Notes: generated by a model from the sequence alone, not told the origin. DNA of 37,088 nucleotides from an uncultured Kiritimatiellota bacterium (GCA_934635385.1 CAKTZI010000038.1:1-37088); one strand, 5' to 3'. Counted from the stretch's first letter, positions 25,201 to 32,670 are shown. A program made the numbers and translations.

Positions 25201-25438
25201 GACGACGCTGCTCGGCACGCTGCCGATGATGGTCGCGACGGGCGCGGGCGCGGCGAGCCGCAACCACCTCGGCACGACGGAGTTCTGGGGCATGCTCTTC
25301 TCGGTCGTCTTCGGCATCCTGCTCGTGCCGGGGCTCTATGCGCTCTTCCAGACGTGGCGCGAGAACGCGAAGCGCTTCTTCGCCTACGTCGGCGCGAAAG
25401 CCGCGCGCAGGCGCGAGCTGAGGGACATGAAGGGCTGA
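22214..25438 (+). CDS. RND-family multidrug efflux pump, inner-membrane transporter (AcrB/MexB type)
   Basis: The 1074-residue pump couples proton influx to export of hydrophobic compounds through the adaptor and outer-membrane channel. It has the HAE1 layout: TM1 (FAMVISLVLTMAGVMAITKLP), a first periplasmic porter domain opening with VAQYPQLTPPEITVTYNYPGA, TM2-TM6 with the proton-relay pair in VLAIGVVVDDCIVVVER, a second porter domain (FIPDEDQRVIFASLELPEGST), and TM8-TM12 with the relay lysine in GLASKNAILIVEFAKD. Length is near the family's usual 1040. The start ATG 22214 lacks a clear Shine-Dalgarno, and the leader is mostly repeat array. A 27-bp inverted repeat lies on either side of this gene (22073-22099 and 25868-25894). 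Confidence 0.93.
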   Translation: MKLGIRASIDKIKTFSRVFVERPRFAMVISLVLTMAGVMAITKLPVAQYPQLTPPEITVTYNYPGANAREVLNTIATPLEDEINGVDDMIYMSADCTDDGQYQLSVSFEVESDRDMDLVKVQNRISQAEAKLPAEAKELGGTVRAQSTDFLGFFTLRSPKGTMSRLEISDYAYANIKPVLLRVAGVGEATIYGPKLAVRVWLDPQRMAAQGMNSEEVIAAISKQNIQASLGNIGASPTGPHGAYTYTLLAKGRLMTAAEFDEIVVRRDENGGVVKLKDVARTEIGEENYMFAGLFNGENSISIGLNQKPGANAIEAMNEVLAAFERLSKDFPDDLEWLVPYDATDYVRRTIKEIVETLVVTFLLVVFVCYLFLQDWRATLIPCLTIPVSLCSTFIFMAVMGYSINTLTLFGLVLAIGVVVDDCIVVVERVQFLIETRGLNCKEATIQAMKDVTSAVIATTLVLLGIFVPIGFMSGITGRIYQQFSITLSAAVCFSTVCALTLAPALTSLLLREARPFKHGPFAWFNWALNRFKGFFVRCAKWLASRIFLALMLLVLTILLTVNAFMSTQTSFIPDEDQRVIFASLELPEGSTRQRSTDVADRATKLLREQVPEVTSVLSITGISMIGGRGENMIMMIIDLKSWEERTRPDQQISALLGKVQSVLSQIPEPAVKCFVPPAIPGLGSSSGIDLRLQSKADTDPMRLDQVTKDVLARLNRLPGVMVAFTGYTADTPHLRFNLDRDKAEMFQVPVATVYATLQNYLGSRYVNDVNLGTQVNRVTVKSDWSGRATPEAVARLFVRSDAGAMVPVGSLGTITRELGPRTVSRYNMFLSSAITVMPKPGAASGEIMAQIKDLLKDALPDDYGYEWSGITFQEERNSGSAAPLLALAILFGYLFLVAQYESWTIPLPVMLSIFVAVFGALTGLKWWGIWATGQPYALSIYAQLGLVLLIGLASKNAILIVEFAKDKREIEHCSIVDAAGMAAGERLRALLMTALTTLLGTLPMMVATGAGAASRNHLGTTEFWGMLFSVVFGILLVPGLYALFQTWRENAKRFFAYVGAKAARRRELRDMKG

Positions 25439-25477
25439 GCTGGAGGTCAAGGTGAAGAAGACCGAGCCAAGCGAGTG

Positions 25478-25508
25478 GGCAGGTTGTGCAAATTTTGCAC
25501 AACCTGCC
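25478..25508. other. Perfect 14-bp hairpin after the pump gene
   Basis: GGCAGGTTGTGCAA (25478-25491) pairs fully with TTGCACAACCTGCC (25495-25508) around a 3-base loop. No T-run follows on the plus strand, so it may be an mRNA-stabilising or attenuating hairpin, a protein site or a factor-dependent terminator. The rest of the 336-base gap (25439-25774) has no gene; it holds this hairpin and the promoter listed next. Confidence 0.6.
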
Positions 25509-25642
25509 TTGAAACTTGACGTGGGCGAGATCGCCGGGTTGAAGGCGCGGATGTGAGGGCGTTGTCATGTTTCAAGGAGGCGTTCGGCGAATCTCTGCGT
25601 TCTCTGCGGCTCTGTGCGCGAACACGAAGCGCTGGTGCCGCA

Positions 25643-25672
25643 TTGACTTCGAGCGAGGAATTTTGCTAAAAT
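25643..25672 (+). promoter_or_regulatory. Promoter of the outer-membrane efflux lipoprotein gene
   Basis: TTGACT (25643-25648) and TAAAAT (25667-25672, with TGC just before it, an extended -10) are 18 bases apart. It gives a leader of about 95 bases and suggests the channel gene is transcribed separately from tetR-adaptor-pump. Confidence 0.65.
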
Positions 25673-25774
25673 TCAACCTCAATTCTCAACAATCAGATCA
25701 AGCCACGAGATTTTCCAGACGATTTCAAGATTTCAGATAAGAGCAAAAATAAAGTAAAGAAAGGAAAGTTCTGT

Positions 25775-27385
25775 ATGCGTAAATGCAATTCCAGTGTTCG
25801 GCCCTCTGGAGCTTCGACGATTCGTCAATTCTCCCATTCGTCCATTCGTCCCCTCCCCCATTCGACCATTCGCTCATTCGATTATTCGATTATTCTCCCC
25901 CTCTCCCTCGCCCTCGCGCTTGCGGGCTGCTCCCACCTGCCCTCGGTCGGGCCGGACTACGAGGAACCGACGTTTGAGGTGCCCGCCTACCTGCTGCCGG
26001 ACGCGGGCCAGCCCTCGACGAACCTGACGGCGACGGGCGAGTACGCGGCGGCGGACGCGAAGGACGACCTGCGGCAGATCATCTCGAAGGACTCGCTTGC
26101 GCAGTGGTGGAAGCGCTTCGACGACCCCGTGCTCGAATCGCTCGTCGAGGGCGGCGTCTCGAACAACGTCGGCTTCCTGATGGCGCAGAAGCGCCTGGAG
26201 GCGGCGAACTGGCAGCTGCTCGGCTCCTACGCGGCGTTCCTGCCGAAGTTCACCGGCGCCGGCGCGTGGACGCGCTACTGGTACAATCCGCACACGCGCT
26301 CGAACGCGAACGGGAAGAACGGCTACCACTACAACGTCGGCAACCTCGCGCTGGACGGCCAGTGGGAAATCGACATCTTCGGCGGTAGCCGCCGCGCGAC
26401 GGAATCCGCGCTGGCGCAGGCCGAGGCGGCGGGCTGGACGGTCGCGGACGCCTGGGTCTCCCTGACGACGCAGATCGGCACGCAGTACGTGAACCTCCGC
26501 ACGACCCAGGAGCGCATCGAGGTCGCGCGCACGAACCTCGTCCTGCAGTCCGAGACCTACGAGATCCTGAAGTCGCGCCTCGACTCCGGCATCGGCGACG
26601 AGCTCGCCGTCAACCAGTGCGCCTATGTCGTCGAGCAGACGCGCGCGCGCCTGCCGCAGCTGCTTGCGGAGGAGGAGCGGCTCAAGAACGCGCTCGCGAT
26701 CCTCGCGGGCGAGATGCCGGGCGCGCTGAACGACGTCCTGAAGCCGCTCGACGCGCGCCGCGACTGGCTGCTCCAGCCGCAGAAGGTGGCGGAACTGAAG
26801 CTGGACATGATGCGCGGGCGCCCCGACGTCAAGGCGGCGGAGCGCGACCTCGCGGCGGCGACGGCGGCGATCGGCGTCGCGAAGGCGCAGTGGTTCCCGC
26901 GCCTCTACGTGAACGGCGCGGTCGGGCTGGAGGCGAAGAACAGCCTCACCCTCTTCAGCAAGGAGTCGTTCTTCGCGACGCTCGGGCCGTCCGTCAGCTG
27001 GCCGATCTTCCAGGGCGGCGCGATCTACGCGAACGTGAAGGCGACCGAGGCGAAGATGCACGAGGCGGCGCTCGCCTACGAGCAGGCGCTGCAGAACGCC
27101 TACGGGCAGGTGCGCGACGCCTACGCGGCCTACACGCAGGAGTACCGCCGCAACCAGTCCCTGAAGGGCGCGGTCAAGGCGGCGACGGACGCGGTGACGA
27201 TCTCGCAGGACCTCTACAAGAACGGCCTGAAGGACTTCAACAACGTCCTCGACGCGCAGCGCAGCCGCCTCCAGCTGGAGGAGGAGTTCGTGCTGTCGCG
27301 CGGCCAGATCACGCTTGACCTCATCTCGCTCTACAAGTCCCTCGGCGGCGGCCTCGCCGCGACCGACCTCGACGGCCTCCGCTAA
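25775..27385 (+). CDS. Outer-membrane efflux lipoprotein (OprM/NodT type) with repeat-encoded signal peptide
   Basis: The 536-residue protein is the TolC-like channel of the tripartite pump. After the lipobox LALAGC (Cys near residue 50) come HLPSVGPDYEEPTFEVP, the SLAQWWKRFDDPVLESLV segment and the two structural repeats typical of OprM (NWQLLGSYAAFLPKFTGAGAWTR..; DMMRGRPDVKAAERDLAAATAAIGVAKAQWFPRLYV; FQGGAIYANVKATEAKMHEAALAYEQALQNAYGQVRDAYAAY). ATG 25775 was chosen because AAAGGAAAG is seven bases upstream. The signal peptide n-region is odd: residues 16-41 (HSSIRP..HSTIRSFDYSII) are encoded by an 8-bp repeat array, making it about 15-20 residues longer than a normal lipoprotein leader. It ends 36 bases before lysS. 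Confidence 0.9.
   Translation: MRKCNSSVRPSGASTIRQFSHSSIRPLPHSTIRSFDYSIILPLSLALALAGCSHLPSVGPDYEEPTFEVPAYLLPDAGQPSTNLTATGEYAAADAKDDLRQIISKDSLAQWWKRFDDPVLESLVEGGVSNNVGFLMAQKRLEAANWQLLGSYAAFLPKFTGAGAWTRYWYNPHTRSNANGKNGYHYNVGNLALDGQWEIDIFGGSRRATESALAQAEAAGWTVADAWVSLTTQIGTQYVNLRTTQERIEVARTNLVLQSETYEILKSRLDSGIGDELAVNQCAYVVEQTRARLPQLLAEEERLKNALAILAGEMPGALNDVLKPLDARRDWLLQPQKVAELKLDMMRGRPDVKAAERDLAAATAAIGVAKAQWFPRLYVNGAVGLEAKNSLTLFSKESFFATLGPSVSWPIFQGGAIYANVKATEAKMHEAALAYEQALQNAYGQVRDAYAAYTQEYRRNQSLKGAVKAATDAVTISQDLYKNGLKDFNNVLDAQRSRLQLEEEFVLSRGQITLDLISLYKSLGGGLAATDLDGLR
25820..25899 (+). repeat. Array of 8-bp ATTCGNNN repeats inside the lipoprotein signal-peptide codons
   Basis: ATTC(G) recurs exactly every 8 bases at 25820, 25828, 25836, 25844, 25860, 25868, 25876, 25884 and 25892; the unit at 25852 is degenerate (CCCCTCCC). 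Eight is not a multiple of three, and the array contains no stop codon in any forward frame. Bases 25868-25894 are the exact reverse complement of 22073-22099. Confidence 0.85.
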
Positions 27386-27401
27386 CGGGCGTCGCGCAAA
27401 A

Positions 27402-27410
27402 TGCTATAAT
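27402..27410 (+). promoter_or_regulatory. lysS extended -10 promoter, nearly leaderless
   Basis: TGCTATAAT gives a perfect -10 (27405-27410) with TGn extension. No -35 is evident. The ATG of lysS is 11 bases after it, leaving no room for a ribosome-binding site. Confidence 0.65.
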
Positions 27411-27421
27411 ACGCACCCATC

Positions 27422-28876
27422 ATGGCACAGGAAACGAACGAATACCGCGCGCAGCGCCTCCAGTCGATGAAGGCGCTCGCCGACATGGGCTACGAGCCCT
27501 ACGGCTGCAAGTACGACCACGAGGACCTCGCGAAGGTTCGCGCCGAATTTGCGGAGGGCAAGTCCGTCCGCGTCGCCGGGCGCCTCTTGATGATCCGACG
27601 CATGGGCAAGATGAACTTCTGCACCCTGAACGACGGGACAGACCGGTTCCAGCTCATCTTCAAGCGCGACGAGCTTTCCGAGACGGCGTTCGCCGCGTTC
27701 AAGCAGCTGAACCTCGGCGACATCATCGGCGCGGAAGGCACGCTCTTCACGACGCAGAAGGGCGAGAAGTCGCTCGTCGTCAAGGAATGGACGATGCTCG
27801 CGAAGGCGCTGGAGCAGCCGCCGGAGAAGTTCCACGGCCTCGCCGACCAGGAGGAGTGCTACCGCCGCCGCTACGTCGATCTCATGACGAACGACGAGTC
27901 TCGCAACCGCTTCTTCACGCGCTCGCGCCTCCTGATGGAGATCCGCAAGTACCTGTGGTCGAAGGGCTTCGTCGAGGTCGAGACGCCGATCCTGCAGGAT
28001 CAGGCCGGCGGCGCCGCCGCGAAGCCGTTCTTCTCGCACTACAACGCGCTCGACAAGGACTGCGTCATGCGCATCGCCCCGGAGCTCTACCTGAAGCGGC
28101 TCCTCGTGGGCGGCATGAACAAGGTCTTCGAGCTGGGCAAGGACTTCCGCAACGAGGGCATCGACCGCACGCACAACCCGGAGTTCACGGTCTGCGAGAT
28201 CTACGAGGCCTATGGCGACCGCACGTCGATGGAGGCGATCATGGAGGGGCTTCTGCCGCACCTCTGCGACACCGTGATCGGCAAGCGCGTCATTGAGTAC
28301 GGCGAGAAGAAGGTCCCGATCGACTTCACGCCGCCCTACCGCCGCGTCGCGTACCGGGATCTCGTGAAGGAGCTGATGGGCGACGACTGGTTCGACCTGC
28401 CGTTCGAGACGCAGCTCGCCAAGGCGAAGGCCAAGGGCAAGGAGACGGACACGAACCTGGAGCTCGACGGCGTGACGACCGAGCTCATGCTCACGCACGA
28501 GGTCTACGACAAGCTCATCGAGCGCAACCTCATGCAGCCGACGTTCGTCATCCGCATCCCGCACGAGTTCGTGCCGCTCGCCAAGGCTTGCAAGGACGAC
28601 CCGTCGCTCGTGGACGTCTTCGAGTTCGTCGTCGCGGGCCGCGAGCTCTGCCCCGGCTACACCGAGCAGAACGACCCGATCGAGCAGCGCAAGGCGCTGG
28701 AGAACCAGGCCGGCGAGGACACGGAGAAGATCGACGAGGACTTCATCAGCGCGCTCGAGTGCGGCATGCCGCCGACGGGCGGGCTCGGCTTCGGCGTCGA
28801 TCGCCTCGTCATGTTCCTGACGGGCACGGACTCGATCCGCGACGTTGTCCTCTTCCCGCAGCTGAAGCGGGCGTAA
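27422..28876 (+). CDS. lysS: Lysyl-tRNA synthetase, class II
   Basis: This enzyme charges tRNA-Lys with lysine in the cytoplasm. The 484-residue product has an OB-fold anticodon-binding domain (SVRVAGRLLMIRRMGKMNFCTLNDGTDRFQLIF, about 45-110) and the class II catalytic core: YRRRYVDLMTN, motif 1 (KYLWSKGFVEVETPIL), motif 2 (KDFRNEGIDRTHNPEFTVCEIYEAY, about 240-265) and motif 3 (GLGFGVDRLVMFLTG, near the C-terminus). GGAAAKPFFSHYNALD is the usual lysine-site segment. Length is typical. It starts a lysS-corA-lpxI group (gaps of 30 and 5 bases). The very short predicted leader is unusual for such an essential gene. Confidence 0.95.
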   Translation: MAQETNEYRAQRLQSMKALADMGYEPYGCKYDHEDLAKVRAEFAEGKSVRVAGRLLMIRRMGKMNFCTLNDGTDRFQLIFKRDELSETAFAAFKQLNLGDIIGAEGTLFTTQKGEKSLVVKEWTMLAKALEQPPEKFHGLADQEECYRRRYVDLMTNDESRNRFFTRSRLLMEIRKYLWSKGFVEVETPILQDQAGGAAAKPFFSHYNALDKDCVMRIAPELYLKRLLVGGMNKVFELGKDFRNEGIDRTHNPEFTVCEIYEAYGDRTSMEAIMEGLLPHLCDTVIGKRVIEYGEKKVPIDFTPPYRRVAYRDLVKELMGDDWFDLPFETQLAKAKAKGKETDTNLELDGVTTELMLTHEVYDKLIERNLMQPTFVIRIPHEFVPLAKACKDDPSLVDVFEFVVAGRELCPGYTEQNDPIEQRKALENQAGEDTEKIDEDFISALECGMPPTGGLGFGVDRLVMFLTGTDSIRDVVLFPQLKRA

Positions 28877-28906
28877 GAAGGGAACTGGGAACGGGAGGGT
28901 GCGGCC

Positions 28907-29860
28907 ATGATGTCGATCTACAGGTGGGAGAACGGCGGACTTCGCGAGATGTCCGAGTTCTCGGTGTCCTGCTGGATCAACCTCGTCGATCCCTCGACGA
29001 CCGAGCTGGAGGCCGTCCTCTCGTACAGCCAGGTGCCGCGCGACTTCCTGACCGACCCCCTCGACGCGGGCGAGCGTCCGCGCTTCGACTACGAGGACGA
29101 CGCCTCGCTCCTCATCGTCCACGTGCCGATGCCGATCCCGCCGGAGGACGAGGAGGAGGCCGTCGCGCCGTACCGCACGGTGCCGCTCGGCATCATCCTG
29201 TCGGGCTCGTCCGTCATCACCGTCTGCAGCGCGCAGACGCCCGTGACGACGGCGTTCCTCGACCAGATCCGCCGCGTCTGCCCGCCGTCCGACAAGTACC
29301 GCTTCGCGTTCCGCCTCCTCTGGCACGCGGGCGTCCTCTTCCTCAGGTACATCAACGACATCCACAACCGCACGACGACGCTGGAGGACGAGCTGCACGA
29401 GTCGATCTCGAACGAGGTCCTCCTCAAGATGTTCCAGATCGAGAAGACGCTCGTCTACTTCACGACGTCGCTCAAGGCGGACACGATCGCTCTCGCGCGC
29501 GCGAACACCGCCCGGCAGCTGACGCTCTCGGAGGACGACCGCGACTATCTGGAGGACGCGATGGTCGAGTACCAGCAGGCGCTGGAGACGGCGACGATCC
29601 ACGCGAACATCCTGAACGGCACGCTCGACACGTTCGCCTCGCTCATCAACAACAACCTGAACAACGTGATGAAGTACCTGACGGCGGCGACGATCTTCCT
29701 CGCCGTGCCGACGCTCGTCGCGTCGCTCTACGGCATGAACATCGCGCTGCCGTTCCAGGCCAATCCGAACGCCTTTGCGCTCGTGATGGGCGTCTCGGGA
29801 CTCCTTGCGGCCGTCCTCGCGGCCGTCTTCATGTTCCTTTCCCACAAGCGGAAGTTCTGA
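28907..29860 (+). CDS. CorA-family magnesium/divalent cation transporter
   Basis: The 317-residue protein has a cytoplasmic alpha/beta domain rich in acids (about 1-120), long helices (about 130-245, LHESISNEVLLKMFQIEKTLVYFTTSLKADT) and two C-terminal membrane segments (about 262-280 and 292-311). The pore-mouth GMN motif is present in LYGMNIALPF. The C-terminus is a short basic KRKF. CorA pentamers let Mg2+ (or Co2+/Ni2+) flow in. Tandem ATGs lie at 28907 and 28910 behind GGGAGGGT, so the start could be one codon later. It is followed 5 bases later by lpxI. Confidence 0.88.
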   Translation: MMSIYRWENGGLREMSEFSVSCWINLVDPSTTELEAVLSYSQVPRDFLTDPLDAGERPRFDYEDDASLLIVHVPMPIPPEDEEEAVAPYRTVPLGIILSGSSVITVCSAQTPVTTAFLDQIRRVCPPSDKYRFAFRLLWHAGVLFLRYINDIHNRTTTLEDELHESISNEVLLKMFQIEKTLVYFTTSLKADTIALARANTARQLTLSEDDRDYLEDAMVEYQQALETATIHANILNGTLDTFASLINNNLNNVMKYLTAATIFLAVPTLVASLYGMNIALPFQANPNAFALVMGVSGLLAAVLAAVFMFLSHKRKF

Positions 29861-29865
29861 TCGCG

Positions 29866-30702
29866 ATGATCTCAAGGCTTCTCGTCATCGCCGGAAAGGG
29901 GGATTACCCGCGCTTTGTCATCGAGGGCGCGCGCAGGGCAGGGGTATCGAAGGTCGACGTGCTGTCCGTCAAGGGCTCGTGCGAGCGCAAGACGCGGCGG
30001 CTGGCGGATGAGGTCGTCGCGTTTGCCGCCGGCGAGAGCGACAGGGCCGTCGTCTGGGCGGCGGCGCGCGGCTACGACGCGGCGATCCTCGCGGGGCAGG
30101 TGAGCCCGATGTCGCTCTTTCGCGGCAAGTTCGACGAAACGGTGAAGGGCTGGCTGCGCGAAATGCCGGTCAAGAACGCGCACACGATCTTCGGTCGGCT
30201 CGTCGCGGAGTTCGTCAAGGCCGGCGTGAAGGTCATCGCGGCGAGCTCGTTCATGGACGGACACTTCCCCGGCGTCGGCCCGCTCACCGCGCGCGACCTG
30301 ACGCCGCTCGAACGCGATGACGTGCGGCGCGGACAGGAGGTCGCGCTGGATGTCGGCCGTCATGACGTCGGGCAGACCGTGCTTGTCAAGTCGGGGATGG
30401 TACTCGCGGTCGAGGCGTTCGAGGGCACGAACGCGGCGATCAGGCGTGCGGGCTCTCTCGGACGCGGCTCCGTCCTCTTCAAGGCCGCGCGCGAAGGTCA
30501 TGACTGGCGTTTCGACATTCCCGTGGTCGGGCTGACGACGCTCAAGAAGATGAAGAAGGCGGGCGTGACCGCGCTCGGCTTCCAGTCGGGACGGCTGCTG
30601 CTCCTTGACCGCGAGAAGGTCGTCGATTTCGCGAACCGCCACGGCATTGCCATCGTTGGTATCGATTCGGGCCTCCCCCCCGCGCCTCTGCGCCCCTGCT
30701 GA
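29866..30702 (+). CDS. lpxI: LpxI-type UDP-2,3-diacylglucosamine hydrolase (lipid A synthesis)
   Basis: LpxI removes UMP from UDP-2,3-diacylglucosamine to give lipid X, replacing LpxH in many bacteria. The 278-residue protein matches the DUF1009/LpxI pattern: SRLLVIAGKGDYPRFVIEGAR at the start, AAILAGQVSPMSLFR, a middle AASSFMDGHFPGVGPLT, then GQTVLVKSGMVLAVEAFEGTNAAIRRAGSLG and the end DIPVVGLTTLKKMKKAGVTALGFQSGRLLLLDREKV. A short extra tail (GLPPAPLRPC) may be non-conserved. It points to a Gram-negative envelope with lipid A. The ATG is five bases after corA with no separate promoter. Bases 30703-30838 after it are AT-rich and hold no gene. Confidence 0.88.
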   Translation: MISRLLVIAGKGDYPRFVIEGARRAGVSKVDVLSVKGSCERKTRRLADEVVAFAAGESDRAVVWAAARGYDAAILAGQVSPMSLFRGKFDETVKGWLREMPVKNAHTIFGRLVAEFVKAGVKVIAASSFMDGHFPGVGPLTARDLTPLERDDVRRGQEVALDVGRHDVGQTVLVKSGMVLAVEAFEGTNAAIRRAGSLGRGSVLFKAAREGHDWRFDIPVVGLTTLKKMKKAGVTALGFQSGRLLLLDREKVVDFANRHGIAIVGIDSGLPPAPLRPC

Positions 30703-30838
30703 CGCCTAATCTTCAGTCTCGTGAGCGCTTGCTTTTGCATCGCTTTACAAATTAGAAGATAAGTGTCTATTAGATTATTGCTATCTTTGTCATTGATGTC
30801 ATATTTTGAATGTATTTTTTGATTTATGATATTCTATA

Positions 30839-30857
30839 TTTAACATGATATGTTAAA
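30839..30857. promoter_or_regulatory. Perfect 19-bp palindrome upstream of the XRE gene
   Basis: TTTAACAT (30839-30846) and ATGTTAAA (30850-30857) are exact reverse complements with a 3-base centre. It is 39 bases before the -35 of the XRE-ImmA promoter, in a strongly AT-rich stretch, and is a good candidate operator for that repressor-like protein. Confidence 0.55.
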
Positions 30858-30896
30858 GTAAAGATCGAGAAACAAATAAATTCTACTTTCCCCCCC

Positions 30897-30925
30897 TTGT
30901 GGACGTTCGCAAGATTTGTTATGAT
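30897..30925 (+). promoter_or_regulatory. Promoter of the XRE-ImmA/PIN operon
   Basis: TTGTGG (30897-30902) and TATGAT (30920-30925) are 17 bases apart; the -10 is extended (TGT before it). A leader of about 50 bases ends with CGAGAGGG before ATG 30981. Confidence 0.65.
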
Positions 30926-30980
30926 ATCCACATCCTTTGGAAATGGAAACAGCCAAGGGGCAACACGAGAGGGCGAACCG

Positions 30981-32135
30981 ATGGACGATTTGGCGAAAAA
31001 CATAAAGCGCTACCGACTCATGCGCGGGATGGATCAGGATGTTGTTGCTGGCCGTCTCGGCATAAGCCGTGTGACCTATTCCAAGATCGAAAACGGGAAA
31101 GGCAAGGTCTCGGACGACCAGTTCTATCGGCTGTCCCAAATCTTCGGCATTAAGCCGGAGGTTCTTTTGGATGCGCCGGAGCCGAGGTGCAAGCGCCCGT
31201 TCTTTCGCCATCGCAAGGCGAAGACGCAGCAGGAGGCTCAGTGCGTCCAGCAGATGCTGATTGACGCGGAGCGTAAGTTCGACGGCTATAAGCAGCTGGA
31301 GGAGATTGCGCAAGATTACACGACGGGCAGTCCCGAATTCGAAGCGCTCCGTCATTCGGTCTCCTCGCCGGATGAGGCCAAGGCGCTCGGAACGCAGGTT
31401 CGTAATCTGTTCGGGCGCCAGGGCTATGCGCGCGTCTCGCAGTTTGCCGATGCGATAGAGGGGAATGGCATCAAGTTCTTGCCTTTTGACTTTCCATTTG
31501 GAGGGGAGTTCGGTTTCACGCTGCGGCTGTCGAACGGACAGCTTGGCATCGCCGTCAATACGCGTGCGGAGATACCCGGAGAGCGTCAGCTCTTCACCCT
31601 CTGCCATGAGTTTGGTCACTACATGATGCATGACGAGGTTGAAAGAAATCTTGGTGACAAGGAGTTGTCGGCGGCGGAGGCGAAGGAACTGGAGCGGCAG
31701 GCCGATGCCTTCGCGAGCGGCTTGCTCATGCCGGACCACGATTTCGATGTGGCGTGGCAGTCGACGGAAGGCCAGCTTTGGTTTAATCGGATTCTTGAAG
31801 TGAAGCGGATATTCTCGGTTAGCTACCAGACAGTCATCTATCGCCTTGACGAGAAGTTCCGTCGGGGAAAAGGGGCAAAGTCGGTGCCGCCTTACCGTGT
31901 CTGGTTCCGCCAGAACTACCGTCGGCGTTTCGGCCGCGAGTTGCCGTCTCGTGAGGAGGTGTGCCCGGGCGACATCAAGGTGGCGTCGAGGCGGTACGTG
32001 CGGCTGGCGCGCAAGGCGTTTTTCGAAGGCGAGATTTCAATCGGGCGCTTGGGAGAGCTCTTTGACAAGAGTGTCCTTGATATCCGCCACCTCGTCAACG
32101 ACTGGTGCCGCGAACGTGAGGAGGTTGGCGTATGA
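30981..32135 (+). CDS. XRE helix-turn-helix plus ImmA/IrrE metallopeptidase fusion
   Basis: The 384-residue protein starts with an XRE DNA-binding domain (LAKNIKRYRLMRGMDQDVVAGRLGISRVTYSKIENGKGKVSDDQFYRLSQIFGI, about 4-57) and continues into a zinc-peptidase domain with HExxH at 209-213 (TLCHEFGHYMM) and a downstream ELERQADAFASGLLMP helix giving the third ligand. Proteins of this kind cleave or sense repressors in stress and mobile-element control, and are paired with toxins in some predicted toxin-antitoxin loci. A C-terminal part (about 300-384) has RRRFGRELPSREEV and a second helical segment. ATG 30981 is used because CGAGAGGG precedes it and homology starts there. It overlaps the PIN gene by ATGA. 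Confidence 0.85.
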   Translation: MDDLAKNIKRYRLMRGMDQDVVAGRLGISRVTYSKIENGKGKVSDDQFYRLSQIFGIKPEVLLDAPEPRCKRPFFRHRKAKTQQEAQCVQQMLIDAERKFDGYKQLEEIAQDYTTGSPEFEALRHSVSSPDEAKALGTQVRNLFGRQGYARVSQFADAIEGNGIKFLPFDFPFGGEFGFTLRLSNGQLGIAVNTRAEIPGERQLFTLCHEFGHYMMHDEVERNLGDKELSAAEAKELERQADAFASGLLMPDHDFDVAWQSTEGQLWFNRILEVKRIFSVSYQTVIYRLDEKFRRGKGAKSVPPYRVWFRQNYRRRFGRELPSREEVCPGDIKVASRRYVRLARKAFFEGEISIGRLGELFDKSVLDIRHLVNDWCREREEVGV

Positions 32136-32650
32136 GATCATCCGAAGAGTCCTCGATCAAGCTGTTGCTGGCGGATGCGAACGTCCTCATTGACCTCGCC
32201 GCCGTTGATGGCGGTCTTGGACTTGTCGGAGACTTGATTGGCTTGGGACTTGCGGAAGTTTATTTGCCTCGGACTGTCTATGACGAGATCGCGACAATGG
32301 TTTCTGAGGGGGACATTCTTCGGCTGGGCATCACGATCCTCCCGGTGACGATGGCGACGGCGCGAACGGCGCGGGCGTATCCGGACGCAAGACTTTCCGT
32401 TGCGGATCGTATCTTGCTCGCAATGGCGATGGAGCGCAATTTGAGCGTTTGGTCTAATGACAAGCGTCTTCGCGAAAACTGTGTCCAGAATGGTGTCTCC
32501 GTTTTCTGGGAGTTCCAGATTCTGCGGGAGCTTGTTGTGCGTGGGTTCGTCGAGAAATTGCGGCTCGTCGAAGTGGCCCGTGCCGTGGAAAGCAAAAATG
32601 GCTACATGAAGCTGAAGGGGGTCGCTCAGAAACTCGAAATGGAACTGTGA
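32132..32650 (+). CDS. PIN-domain protein, likely toxin partner of the XRE-ImmA protein
   Basis: The 172-residue protein has the four acidic positions of a PIN ribonuclease: D15 in LLADANVLIDL, E52 in TVYDEI, D92 in LSVADRILLAMAM and D110 in VWSNDKRLREN. It is close to the DUF3368-like PIN group. PIN toxins cut RNA in a metal-dependent way. It overlaps the upstream gene by four bases (ATGA), so the two are translationally coupled, with the regulator first. The C-terminal 40 residues (EKLRLVEVARAVESKNGYMKLKG) are not part of the core fold. The toxin role is inferred from context. Confidence 0.75.
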   Translation: MRSSEESSIKLLLADANVLIDLAAVDGGLGLVGDLIGLGLAEVYLPRTVYDEIATMVSEGDILRLGITILPVTMATARTARAYPDARLSVADRILLAMAMERNLSVWSNDKRLRENCVQNGVSVFWEFQILRELVVRGFVEKLRLVEVARAVESKNGYMKLKGVAQKLEMEL

Positions 32651-32670
32651 GAAGATGAGGCGAAGAAAAA

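Noticed and set aside
21857..25450. Long minus-strand open frame opposite the pump
   Set aside because: Low-complexity Arg/Asp/His-rich product; the plus-strand frame is an unmistakable RND pump.
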